Assembly (NCBI GenBank): GCA_011390635.1
Contig: JAABSA010000012.1
Location: 1-64,000, forward strand
Direction: 5' to 3'
Source of the DNA: Desulfotignum sp.
GTDB lineage: Bacteria; Desulfobacterota; Desulfobacteria; Desulfobacterales; Desulfobacteraceae
DNA: 64,000 nt
Shown here: positions 43,707-51,712 of the stretch, piece after piece
Numbering within the stretch: position 1 is the stretch's first letter
Layout: each line of letters opens with the position of its first letter
Notes under the pieces: generated by a model
Database searches by the model: none
What the model saw: the letters and a program-made list of their open reading frames with translations, nothing else
Told to the model about the DNA's origin: nothing
Translations under genes and position numbers: made by a program

Positions 43707-44224
43707 TGTTGTATCATTTTACAGCGCGCCGCACGGTATACGGACTGATACTTTTTTTCATTGTCCTGTCCGGGTTTGCCCAGATGCCCATCTTTGACCG
43801 GTATTATGTTTCAGACATCCCGGGTCTGGGATGGCTGGCCCAATTTTATGTCACCCATGTCATTCATTATATCATGGCTGCCTTACTTCTGGGACTCTGT
43901 GCCTATGTGGCGGTGGACTTTTTCTTATACCGCCGGTTCAGCACCGGAGCATCCAGGGCTGACCGGAAATCAGCGGGCAATCGCAGTTCCATTGCTACCC
44001 GAAACTCTTTGCCCACGCGGATAACCATCTCGGGAATGGTAAAAATAGGTGCTCTTTCAGGTCTGGTTGTCACCGGCTGTTTCATGGTGGTGAAAAATCT
44101 GTCCCTTGTCTACTTTCCCCACGGGGTGGTCATCGGTCTGGATCTTTTGCACCTGCTTTTTGGCATGGTGCTGCTGGGCGCCACCGCCTATACCTGGATT
44201 CGCCGCAGGACCTGGGTCGTCTGA
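43706..44224 (+). CDS. Cytochrome b-like membrane subunit
   Basis: The 172-residue protein has four predicted membrane helices with His residues placed for b-type heme binding (YVTHVIHYIMAALLL and LDLLHLLFGM). It probably anchors the Fe-S subunit encoded just upstream and exchanges electrons with menaquinone. A basic loop of about 35 residues (about 78-110) joins helices 2 and 3. The family is not certain: it could be a short formate-dehydrogenase-gamma-like or DUF4405-like protein. Confidence 0.7.
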   Translation: MLYHFTARRTVYGLILFFIVLSGFAQMPIFDRYYVSDIPGLGWLAQFYVTHVIHYIMAALLLGLCAYVAVDFFLYRRFSTGASRADRKSAGNRSSIATRNSLPTRITISGMVKIGALSGLVVTGCFMVVKNLSLVYFPHGVVIGLDLLHLLFGMVLLGATAYTWIRRRTWVV

Positions 44225-44229
44225 CACAT

Positions 44230-44700
44230 TCAGTCTTCATGCCAGGTACAAAATGGGTGATGGACCAGATTGGCATTGTAATACCGTATATCTTCGGTGA
44301 CTTCTTTGCCTGCCCATGGGGGAAGTTCAAAAACCTGGTCTCTGGATGACAGTTCGATCTCCGCTACCACAAGGCCCTGGTTGGCACCGAAAAACCGGTC
44401 AATGACCCATTTTATCTGTTTGTGGTAAAGGGTGTGCCGGCATTTTTCTATCACCGGTTTTTCGCAGAAAAGATCCAGCATCTGCCGGGCATCTGACAAA
44501 GGGATTTCATATTCAAATTCCGGCCGGACTGATGCGATTGTTGGACCCTTTACGGTCAAAAAACCTGCCACGCCTTTTATGCGGACCCTGACCACCTTGT
44601 CGGGTGAGCTGAGGATATATCCCTGGCAGATATCGATACCGGAAGGCAGCTGCTCCGGTAAAGCGGTTACCAGAAATTTTTTTTCGATTTCAATGGCCAT
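44230..44700 (-). CDS. CYTH domain protein
   Basis: The 156-residue protein starts with MAIEIEKKFLV, the ExExK metal/phosphate-binding signature of CYTH (triphosphate tunnel metalloenzyme) proteins, and keeps the later charged strands (RVRIKGVAGFLTVKG, EFEYEIPLSDA, EIELSS). Bacterial members act on triphosphates such as inorganic triphosphate; the substrate here is not known. It is convergent with the gene at 43706-44224 and the two ends are five bases apart. Confidence 0.85.
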   Translation of the reverse strand: MAIEIEKKFLVTALPEQLPSGIDICQGYILSSPDKVVRVRIKGVAGFLTVKGPTIASVRPEFEYEIPLSDARQMLDLFCEKPVIEKCRHTLYHKQIKWVIDRFFGANQGLVVAEIELSSRDQVFELPPWAGKEVTEDIRYYNANLVHHPFCTWHED

Positions 44701-44732
44701 GGTATAACCCTTTTTTAAGGCATTGGTTCCCG

Positions 44733-45125
44733 CTATCGGAGCAGACCTGTTTCCTTTATTTTCCGGGTCATGACTTCCTTGTTAAAGGGTTTGATGATAT
44801 ATCCGTCACATTTCCCCACACATGCTTTTACGGTTTCAATATCGGAATGGGAGGTCACCATTAAAATTTTACTTTTTTCATCATCTGCAAGTCCCCGGGC
44901 TGTTTCCATTTTTCGGATAACGGTCAATACATCAATGCCGCTGATATCAGGCATGGAAATATCAAGGGTGATAAGGCTGTAAAGCCGCCACTCTTCCAGT
45001 GCTTTTTTCACGGCACCCAGGGCTGCTTTTCCGGTTTTTACCCCGTCGCAGGTACCAAAGCTGGACAGGATTTTTGTCATTTTTTTTTGGCTTACAAGTT
45101 CATCATCCACCACAAGGATTTTCAT
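44733..45125 (-). CDS. Stand-alone response-regulator receiver protein
   Basis: The 130-residue protein is a single receiver (CheY-like) domain with the acidic pocket in VVDDELVSQKKM, the phospho-acceptor Asp in LITLDISMPDISG and the conserved Lys in YIIKPFNKE. No output domain is present, so it likely works by protein contact. An AAGGA site stands 12 bases before the ATG. The cognate kinase is not in this window. Confidence 0.9.
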   Translation of the reverse strand: MKILVVDDELVSQKKMTKILSSFGTCDGVKTGKAALGAVKKALEEWRLYSLITLDISMPDISGIDVLTVIRKMETARGLADDEKSKILMVTSHSDIETVKACVGKCDGYIIKPFNKEVMTRKIKETGLLR

Positions 45126-45434
45126 CAGAAAGTCGTCCTTTAATCTGTTGCTTTTGTATAGGGTTTTTCCATTGGGTCATTATTGAATTTGCAACAGCAT
45201 ACCATTTTTTGCACCTGATGATAATACAAAAGATAAGATATCTATCCGCCCACTGTATATCTGCTTAGGGGATTCGAAAAGGCGTATGCCGACTCTCCTG
45301 TTCGTGGTAAAATGCAGTGACATGATTGCAGATTTCTATTCTGCCTGGTATCTTCATATGCAGTTGATATTACAATGAACCGGCCACCATATAACGGACA
45401 ATATGCGCCAGACACCATGAACAAGGATAAAAAC
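45126..45434. other. Intergenic region between divergent genes
   Basis: An AT-rich region of 309 bases lies between the receiver gene and the SAM hydrolase gene. I see no open frame with coding character and no convincing consensus promoter or hairpin; it probably contains promoters for both genes. Confidence 0.4.
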
Positions 45435-46268
45435 ATGGACAATTCATCGATCCGGCCCATTGCGCTGCTCACCGATTTTGGTCACATTGATACGTTTGTG
45501 GGGGTTCTCAAGGGTGTGATTCTCAGCATCAACCCAAAAGCTGCGATTGTTGATCTGTGCCATGCCGTGGCACCCCGGGATATTGCCCATGGCGCTTTTT
45601 TGCTGGATACCTCCCTGGATTATTTTCCCAAGGGCACAATCTTCTGCGTTGTGGTGGACCCGGGGGTGGGATCTTCCCGCCGGGCCGTGCTGGTAGAGAC
45701 CCGTGATTATGTGATGGTGGGACCAGACAATGGCATCCTGTGGCAGGCAGCCCGGCGAAACGGCATCCAACAGGCGGTTCATCTCACCGATCCCCGGTAT
45801 TTTCTTTCTTCCGTATCTGCCACCTTTCATGGCCGGGATATGTTTGCACCTGTGGCAGCCCATCTTTCCGCGGGGATGGATCCGGCATCCTTCGGACCAC
45901 CAGTCAGGGATTTGATTTCACTTGCCGCTGCAGAACCTGTGCCGGTTGAAAATGGACTGATCCTGGCCGTGCATCATATTGATACCTTCGGCAATATCTG
46001 TTTGAACCTGACATGGGAAAGATTTGCCCCCTTTCTGAGCCAAGGATTCTGCCTGACCGTCAACCATATCCATATTACCCGGTATTGTAAAACCTATGGC
46101 CTGGCCCCGGAAAACAAGCCCTTTGTATTGACATCCTCCGCCGGTTATATGGAAATTGCCGTAAAAAATGCGGATGCCGCCGCAATGCTCAATGTATGCC
46201 GCAACGACCAGGTGATATTGACATTACAGGGCAGGCATAACCCGGCATCAATTCCCGGTAAAAAATGA
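45435..46268 (+). CDS. S-adenosyl-L-methionine hydrolase (adenosine-forming)/DUF62 protein
   Basis: The 277-residue protein matches the SAM hydroxide adenosyltransferase family (PF01887) related to fluorinases: ALLTDFGHIDTFVGVLKG with the adenosine-binding Asp, VVDPGVGSSRRAV, VGPDNGILWQA and a C-terminal barrel with HIDTFGNICLN. The family hydrolyses SAM to adenosine and methionine. AAGGAT lies before 45435; earlier in-frame ATGs (45375, 45417) lack a site. The adenine phosphoribosyltransferase gene downstream fits purine salvage of the adenosine product (inference). Confidence 0.88.
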   Translation: MDNSSIRPIALLTDFGHIDTFVGVLKGVILSINPKAAIVDLCHAVAPRDIAHGAFLLDTSLDYFPKGTIFCVVVDPGVGSSRRAVLVETRDYVMVGPDNGILWQAARRNGIQQAVHLTDPRYFLSSVSATFHGRDMFAPVAAHLSAGMDPASFGPPVRDLISLAAAEPVPVENGLILAVHHIDTFGNICLNLTWERFAPFLSQGFCLTVNHIHITRYCKTYGLAPENKPFVLTSSAGYMEIAVKNADAAAMLNVCRNDQVILTLQGRHNPASIPGKK

Positions 46269-46406
46269 ACAAAATGGTTGAAGGGTTGCATAATTTTGGA
46301 TATTCTTCTTCTACGTAACTCATTTGAGTTGCTGGTAGGTAGGTTTGGTGCCGGGCATTGTCCCGGCGAGTACACTTTTGAAAAAGCCAAAGGCGCATGC
46401 CATGAC

Positions 46407-46445
46407 AAAGGCGGACGTAAAAGGCGGACATAAAAGGCGGATCCA
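46407..46445 (+). repeat. Three tandem 13-bp repeats
   Basis: The units 46407-46419, 46420-46432 and 46433-46445 all begin AAAGGCGGA and differ only in the last four bases. They lie between the SAM hydrolase and APRT genes and could be regulator-binding sites or a slippage product. Confidence 0.6.
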
Positions 46446-46512
46446 AACGGGTTGATCCTGATACGGCAGGTTGGCAGTATACATATTTACGCAGGAGGCG
46501 CAGCAGCTGAAA

Positions 46513-47034
46513 ATGAATCTCAAAAAATCCATCAGAAGTATTCCGGACTGGCCTATACCGGGTGTCGTCTTCAGGGATTTGACCACCCTGATGCAGGACC
46601 CCGAAGCATTTACCTATTCCTGTGATATGCTTTTTGAGCGTTACAGGAACAAAGGCATTGATAAAATAGTGGGCATTGATGCCAGGGGATTTGTTTTCGG
46701 GGGGGTGCTGGCCTATAAACTGGGCATCGGATTTGTGCCGGTCAGAAAAAGCGGGAAACTGCCCGGTCTGACCATCAAGAAAAGCTATGATTTGGAGTAT
46801 GGTACAGACACCCTGGAAATCCATGAAGATGCCATCAGTCCTGGAGAAAAGGTGGTGATTGTGGATGATCTGATTGCCACAGGCGGAACGGTTGGCGCCA
46901 CAGTAAAACTGGTAAGACAACTGGGGGCCAATCTTGTTGAGTGCGCCTTTGTTGTGGAACTGCCCGACCTGAAGGGCAGAGAACAGATATCGGACTGTCC
47001 GGTGTTCTCCATGGTTTCGTTTGAAGGGGAATAA
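46513..47034 (+). CDS. apt: Adenine phosphoribosyltransferase
   Basis: The 173-residue enzyme converts adenine and PRPP to AMP. Seen are IPDWPIPGVVFRDLTTLMQD at the N-terminus, GIDARGFVFGG, and the PRPP-binding loop VVIVDDLIATGGTV. The start at 46513 gives the standard family length; the longer frame from 46471 adds an unrelated tail. AGGAGG is 15 bases upstream, rather far. Together with the SAM hydrolase it may recycle adenosine-derived purine. Confidence 0.92.
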   Translation: MNLKKSIRSIPDWPIPGVVFRDLTTLMQDPEAFTYSCDMLFERYRNKGIDKIVGIDARGFVFGGVLAYKLGIGFVPVRKSGKLPGLTIKKSYDLEYGTDTLEIHEDAISPGEKVVIVDDLIATGGTVGATVKLVRQLGANLVECAFVVELPDLKGREQISDCPVFSMVSFEGE

Positions 47035-47064
47035 TCCCAAATCTGTCAGCAGAGGAGGAGTATA

Positions 47065-47601
47065 ATGCAAGTGATTGATATGCCAAAACAAGGGCAGTCT
47101 GCCCAAAAGACCTGTCAGAACGAAAATATCCATCATACCAGGTGCCTGCCCACAGTGAATTGCATTATTCTGCTGGTATTTTTTGCCGTGATAGCAGGCT
47201 GTGCGGGATCCTATGGAAAACTTGTTTCAAATCCGGTTATCATGGATCAGTATCAGACCGGCACCTTGTCAGATGATTACCAGTTTTACTACAGCGGCAG
47301 GGAGGGTCTGCCCTATGCTGTGGTGGGCATAGACAAAACATACCAGTTCAATGCCCGGCTCTGGTTCAAAATTGATTCCATGGACCAGGTATACAAGAAA
47401 ATCAGTAACCTGAGTGATCTTCATCCCGATGCCTCCAGAATGCGGGCTGCAGATATTCTGGATCACAACGGAAAAAGGATCGGTGTGTGGTTTTCCTACT
47501 ATTACTACACACCGGTGCGGATCAATTCGGAAACCGGTGTGGTGGAAATCTTTAACCCCTATGATCCCAATGAGGATGACCGGGGTTGGTTTATACGCTA
47601 G
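47065..47601 (+). CDS. Lipoprotein of unknown function
   Basis: The 178-residue product has a hydrophobic segment (about 33-47) ending in a lipobox, AVIAGC, preceded by a longer than usual basic N-terminus; a later start is possible but none has a better site (AGGAGG lies just before this ATG). The mature part is soluble, mixed alpha/beta, rich in Tyr (for example WFSYYYYTPVRI). No family is recognised. It stands between apt and a convergent DsbC-like gene. Confidence 0.65.
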   Translation: MQVIDMPKQGQSAQKTCQNENIHHTRCLPTVNCIILLVFFAVIAGCAGSYGKLVSNPVIMDQYQTGTLSDDYQFYYSGREGLPYAVVGIDKTYQFNARLWFKIDSMDQVYKKISNLSDLHPDASRMRAADILDHNGKRIGVWFSYYYYTPVRINSETGVVEIFNPYDPNEDDRGWFIR

Positions 47602-47644
47602 ATTTTTGTCAAGAAGGTTCCCGGTCATGGGCCCCAACAAGATT

Positions 47645-48652
47645 TCAGGGCATGGCCTTTTCCAGTTTCTGGGTATGAAAGCCTCTGATGAAGACATCAT
47701 TCACAAAAAAAACAGGGGTTGAGTTGATTCCCAGTGCCTGGGCCGCGTTGCGTTCCTGCCGCACAGTGGTCCCGTATGTTTGTGTCAGATATGCCAGGGC
47801 AGATGCCGGATCCTGTCCCCATTTTTGTCCAAGTTCAGGAAATGCTTCCATATACTGCACCAGAATATCCAGTGGCTCTGGTGCTGGTTGCAATTGGGTA
47901 TAGGCAAAATCAACAATGTCAAACACCTTGAACTGCCGGTGATGGGCATCTGCCATGACCATGCAGGCTGTTTCTGCGGCCGGGTTCAGGGGGAAACTGG
48001 ATAATCTGAAGGTTTTGAGCCGGTCCTGGTTGAGTTTGACAAATTCCCACCCTTTGCGGCAGTGGGGGCAGAAAGGATCTGACACTGCAATTATTTTATG
48101 GATGCCGGGGCCGGTGAAAATTTCTTTGCCAAAATCAGGCGGCAGATCCCGGATATCCACATGCTGCAGCTGGTTCACTGCGGCCTGCATCAGGTTGGTG
48201 CCCGATGCCAGATCATGCACCGCACTGATCTGCAGGGTCCCGGTTTTGTCCACAATCAGGGTGATGACCTCTTCCACAGCACCTGTAACCGGTGCATGCA
48301 GCTCTATTTTGACTGCGAAAAAAGCCATTCCCAGGATGGTAACAGCAATTTTTTCATCAATGTGCACCAGATCCGGACCAAACCCTTTGTACCGGTCATC
48401 TTTGGCGCCCCGGGTGGCCCGGATCCGATGGGCAATGCTTGCTTTAAGTCCTGCTTCATCAAGTTCAGTATGCAACACAGCGTCTTGTTTGCCGGTCTGC
48501 TCCAGGGACTGCTTGTCAGGGGTGTCTGCCGTTGCCGGACAGAGCGATCCTGCCTTGATACAGACCAGAAACACAATCAAAAAAGACATAAACCTCAATG
48601 GGCGGCTGTATGGTGAAAACAAGCCGGTAGTTGTCAGGGTACAGGCAATCAT
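47645..48652 (-). CDS. DsbC/DsbG-like periplasmic thiol-disulfide protein
   Basis: The 335-residue protein has an N-terminal hydrophobic segment (about 22-43), a middle domain of about 120 residues and a thioredoxin-fold domain (about 200-330) with the redox motif SDPFCPHCRKGW. A downstream loop, INSTPVFFVNDVF, supplies the cis-Pro. It should isomerise or oxidise disulfides in exported proteins. AAAGGA lies six bases before the ATG at 48652. The DUF4139 genes upstream may encode partners. Confidence 0.75.
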   Translation of the reverse strand: MIACTLTTTGLFSPYSRPLRFMSFLIVFLVCIKAGSLCPATADTPDKQSLEQTGKQDAVLHTELDEAGLKASIAHRIRATRGAKDDRYKGFGPDLVHIDEKIAVTILGMAFFAVKIELHAPVTGAVEEVITLIVDKTGTLQISAVHDLASGTNLMQAAVNQLQHVDIRDLPPDFGKEIFTGPGIHKIIAVSDPFCPHCRKGWEFVKLNQDRLKTFRLSSFPLNPAAETACMVMADAHHRQFKVFDIVDFAYTQLQPAPEPLDILVQYMEAFPELGQKWGQDPASALAYLTQTYGTTVRQERNAAQALGINSTPVFFVNDVFIRGFHTQKLEKAMP

Positions 48653-48702
48653 AGGTTCCTTTTTACAATAAAGGTGGTTTACAGGCAGGTTACGGTTACA
48701 GC

Positions 48703-49938
48703 TCAGTTACCGGGTGCAACCCGGTTATACCCGGCAAATGTGCCGGTAAATATGTTTAAAACCCTATAGGTCAGATCTATGGTCTTTTTTTCTTTTGCAC
48801 CAAGGTGGATGTCGAACACAAGGGTCTGGTGGTCTGTCTGGGTATAGGCATGTCCCATGTCTACAGGCTCCCAATGGCCATCTATCCTGTCTGTGAGGGT
48901 CAGTATCACCGGTGCGGATGTGGTGTTTTCCAGGATAAACCGGTCTGTGATTTTTTCATCAAATACCTGGATGTCTCCTTTTTCATTGCGACGGATCTGT
49001 GTCTGTTCGCTGTGTATCCTGCGTTTGAAGACCAAAATATCCCGGCTGTTGCCGATTTTTAAAAACGCTGTGTCTCCATCCGGCACAAACGGCACCATGT
49101 CTTCTCCTGAAAATATGGTGCCTGCCCCTTCATTTTCCTGGAATATCCTGGCTTTTCCCGGGAGCAGATCAAATCCCAGTCCTGATTCACTGCTGTTTTT
49201 TATTTTGTATCCCGTGGGAATGCCCGGGGCATCAGGGTGGTTTTCAGGATCACCCGGCATGGTTTTTTCATCCCAGTCATAGGTTTTGGTTATGGGCAGA
49301 TTTTTTTGTTCAAGAAAAAGAACCTGCCGGGTTTCCAGATGCTGTAAGTCTGTCTTGAAAACCGTGCCCGGGGCGAGCCAGAATGCGGCATTTGCAAAAG
49401 TTTCCCCTGAAAAATTGCGCAGGATGAGGCGGGCATCCAGATCCAGGGTTTTTTCCTTTGCATCTGCCAGGGCTGTATAGGTGATCAGGTCGTCCAGTCC
49501 GGCCAGCAGGTAGGAGATCACAACCGGCTGCTCTGTATCTGTTCTGCTGTAAATTTCCCATACCAGTGCGGATTCATTGGGAGGACGATCCACGGACAAA
49601 AGGGTTATATCATCGGGATCTGCCAGGGTATCCAAATAAATGGCATCAGGATCAATGTGCACATTCTGCCAGGAAAACGCAATCTTATTGATGCCCGCAG
49701 CCAGGGTGAGAACCCGTTCTTCCTGGACCAGTGCAGTGTTCCGGCCGGCCAGGCGGATGAAAACCTTGCCCTCCAGGGGCAGGGTTGCCACCTGGGTCCT
49801 GGCCACAGCGGTTTGGGGCAGGGCAGGGATGTACCCCAAGGCCATGATCAGGACGAGGTATAGAACCAGAAGCGCTTTCAGGGGCAACGCCTTTTGCAGG
49901 CCCGGCCTCAGGAGGATGGAACAGGTGACTGCTGCCAT
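48703..49938 (-). CDS. DUF4139 domain-containing exported protein
   Basis: The 411-residue protein has a signal peptide (about residues 20-45) and a DUF4139-type beta-rich region with DRIDGHWEPVDMGHAYT near the C-terminus. It is shorter than its neighbour and lacks part of the first domain. AAGGAG lies eight bases before the ATG. Its 5' end overlaps the neighbour's 3' end by 31 bases, so the two are coupled. Function of the family in bacteria is unknown. Confidence 0.75.
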   Translation of the reverse strand: MAAVTCSILLRPGLQKALPLKALLVLYLVLIMALGYIPALPQTAVARTQVATLPLEGKVFIRLAGRNTALVQEERVLTLAAGINKIAFSWQNVHIDPDAIYLDTLADPDDITLLSVDRPPNESALVWEIYSRTDTEQPVVISYLLAGLDDLITYTALADAKEKTLDLDARLILRNFSGETFANAAFWLAPGTVFKTDLQHLETRQVLFLEQKNLPITKTYDWDEKTMPGDPENHPDAPGIPTGYKIKNSSESGLGFDLLPGKARIFQENEGAGTIFSGEDMVPFVPDGDTAFLKIGNSRDILVFKRRIHSEQTQIRRNEKGDIQVFDEKITDRFILENTTSAPVILTLTDRIDGHWEPVDMGHAYTQTDHQTLVFDIHLGAKEKKTIDLTYRVLNIFTGTFAGYNRVAPGN

Positions 49939-51287
49939 TTTCTGTCTCCTTTACGGGTGGTGATGGTATAGCTTATGGATGTTGTTGTGCCCGGAGCAAG
50001 GGTCACAAAGAATGTGAACCGGTTCTGATCGATTTTTTCAAACCGGCCCGGGCCGGTGATATCCGTGATGGTGAAATCAGGATCAGGCATATGGCGGGTG
50101 ATTTCAACATCTGCCGGCAGATCCGAAGCGTTGGAGATATCCATGGCCATTGTCCGGACATCATCAAATCCGGACAGGTTGCCCTGATCATTAAATTGCA
50201 GATTGGTTTTGGCATATGTCAAAATTTTTGGTGCCACCTTTACCCGCGGGTCTGGTCCGAGGGTGAGGCGTGCCTGTTTTTCCACGGGGATATAATCTGC
50301 CGTGTCTTGCCCGGCAAAGATCATTCCTCCGTTTTGGTCGATGGCATGAAATACCTGGAACCTTCCGCCGGGAAGCGGAAATTTTCCCAGATCAGAGGCG
50401 GTATCGTTTGTAAAAGACAGCATCTGAACCGTCTGGGTGCCGAAACGCCGGTCATCAAACACAAAGATATGTGTAACGGGAACGGCAGGGGCATCAAAGG
50501 ACACAAGCTGCCTGGACCAGCCATGGGCAATGGATTGTGTTCCCTCGATGGTGTACAGGAAATATTCCGACAGCTTGGTTTTTTCAATATTTTTTGGGGC
50601 CTCTGCCGGCATGGACTTTTGCATCGCCATTGCCGGTGCGGTTTCCAGCAGGACTTTTCCCCGGGCATATGCATCCTGGCCCTGGTCTGCAAAGCCACCA
50701 ATTTCGGGCCGGCCATGGGGATGGGGCTGTTCAGCCAGCTTTGCGATCCGGTCCAGCAGATGGATTTTTCCTATCACCAGTCGGGTTGTGGCATTGTCAT
50801 AATCCTCTCCTGACCGGTTTTGTAATCGGACATGTCCTGTAAGGCGGATATGGGATTTGTCCGGAGATAAAATTGCCGTATAATAAGATTCCCAGGAGAT
50901 ACCTGCAGTGAAATAACTGATCTCAATGCCTGCCCTGCAGGGGGTTTGTGCATGTACGTGCCAGATGGCAAGGTTTTTTGTGTCAGGCGGGAACCGCATC
51001 TGTTCAATGGTGACAGGGCCGGATGCATCCGTCACTGCAAGAACAAGGGAAGTGGGATCAATGCGGGTATTTGCCCATGAAAACCGGATCTGGTTCATGC
51101 CTTTGTCAAGCGGAAGGATACGGCTGTCAGTGACCAGGGTCAGGTCTGCCGGATTGTAAATGGTGGTCTGGATTTTGCGGCTGGCAGACAGGACCATAAG
51201 ATCGATCCCGGCCCGGGCCGGCAAAGCATATGCCAGGATGAGCACCAGCAGCACCAGATGTGTGCTGCATCTTTTTGCATGTTGCAT
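49908..51287 (-). CDS. DUF4139 domain-containing exported protein, second copy
   Basis: The 459-residue protein has a signal peptide (about 1-27, ending PARAGIDL) and a long beta-rich domain with GIEISYFTAGISWESYYTAI, characteristic of DUF4139. It resembles the next gene's product in its N-terminal strand order (both show IRFSW/IAFSW motifs followed by DP). The start at 51287 is preferred because AGGAG lies 11 bases upstream; the longer frame from 51506 adds a non-signal tail. It is the first gene of this pair. Confidence 0.75.
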   Translation of the reverse strand: MQHAKRCSTHLVLLVLILAYALPARAGIDLMVLSASRKIQTTIYNPADLTLVTDSRILPLDKGMNQIRFSWANTRIDPTSLVLAVTDASGPVTIEQMRFPPDTKNLAIWHVHAQTPCRAGIEISYFTAGISWESYYTAILSPDKSHIRLTGHVRLQNRSGEDYDNATTRLVIGKIHLLDRIAKLAEQPHPHGRPEIGGFADQGQDAYARGKVLLETAPAMAMQKSMPAEAPKNIEKTKLSEYFLYTIEGTQSIAHGWSRQLVSFDAPAVPVTHIFVFDDRRFGTQTVQMLSFTNDTASDLGKFPLPGGRFQVFHAIDQNGGMIFAGQDTADYIPVEKQARLTLGPDPRVKVAPKILTYAKTNLQFNDQGNLSGFDDVRTMAMDISNASDLPADVEITRHMPDPDFTITDITGPGRFEKIDQNRFTFFVTLAPGTTTSISYTITTRKGDRKWQQSPVPSS

Positions 51288-51712
51288 GGCAAGCATATCT
51301 CCTGCAAAAAATTGTTTTGTATCACCATACCATGCCTGCTGTAAAAAACCAAAGGACAAATGATTCGCTGGATATTTGCCATAAGCACACCAGGTTTTCG
51401 ATCGCTCTGTGCAACACTCTGCCCCAAGCCCCGCCCCTGGTGGTGTCCTGTGCCCGGCCCGAGATCTGCGGAGGCCTGTCTGCATAAGAACAATGATGAG
51501 CAACAACCCGCCCTACGGTTGAAAACCATCCCGGCATATTTTACCAGGCCCCCTCCGGCTCTGATGGTCCGTTCACAGGGCACCACCAGGGGCTCCCCAT
51601 AGAAGCGCACGCTGCTATAGCAAATATTCAGTGATTAGGTTTTGATTGCCCCGGCCGGGTCTGATATGGTACACAAAACTGTACAAAAATTATTTTTTTC
51701 AAGGAAACCCGT

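Noticed and set aside
46270-46445. Short tandem units as a possible CRISPR array
   Set aside because: Repeats are 13 bases, directly adjacent and without spacers, so they cannot be CRISPR.
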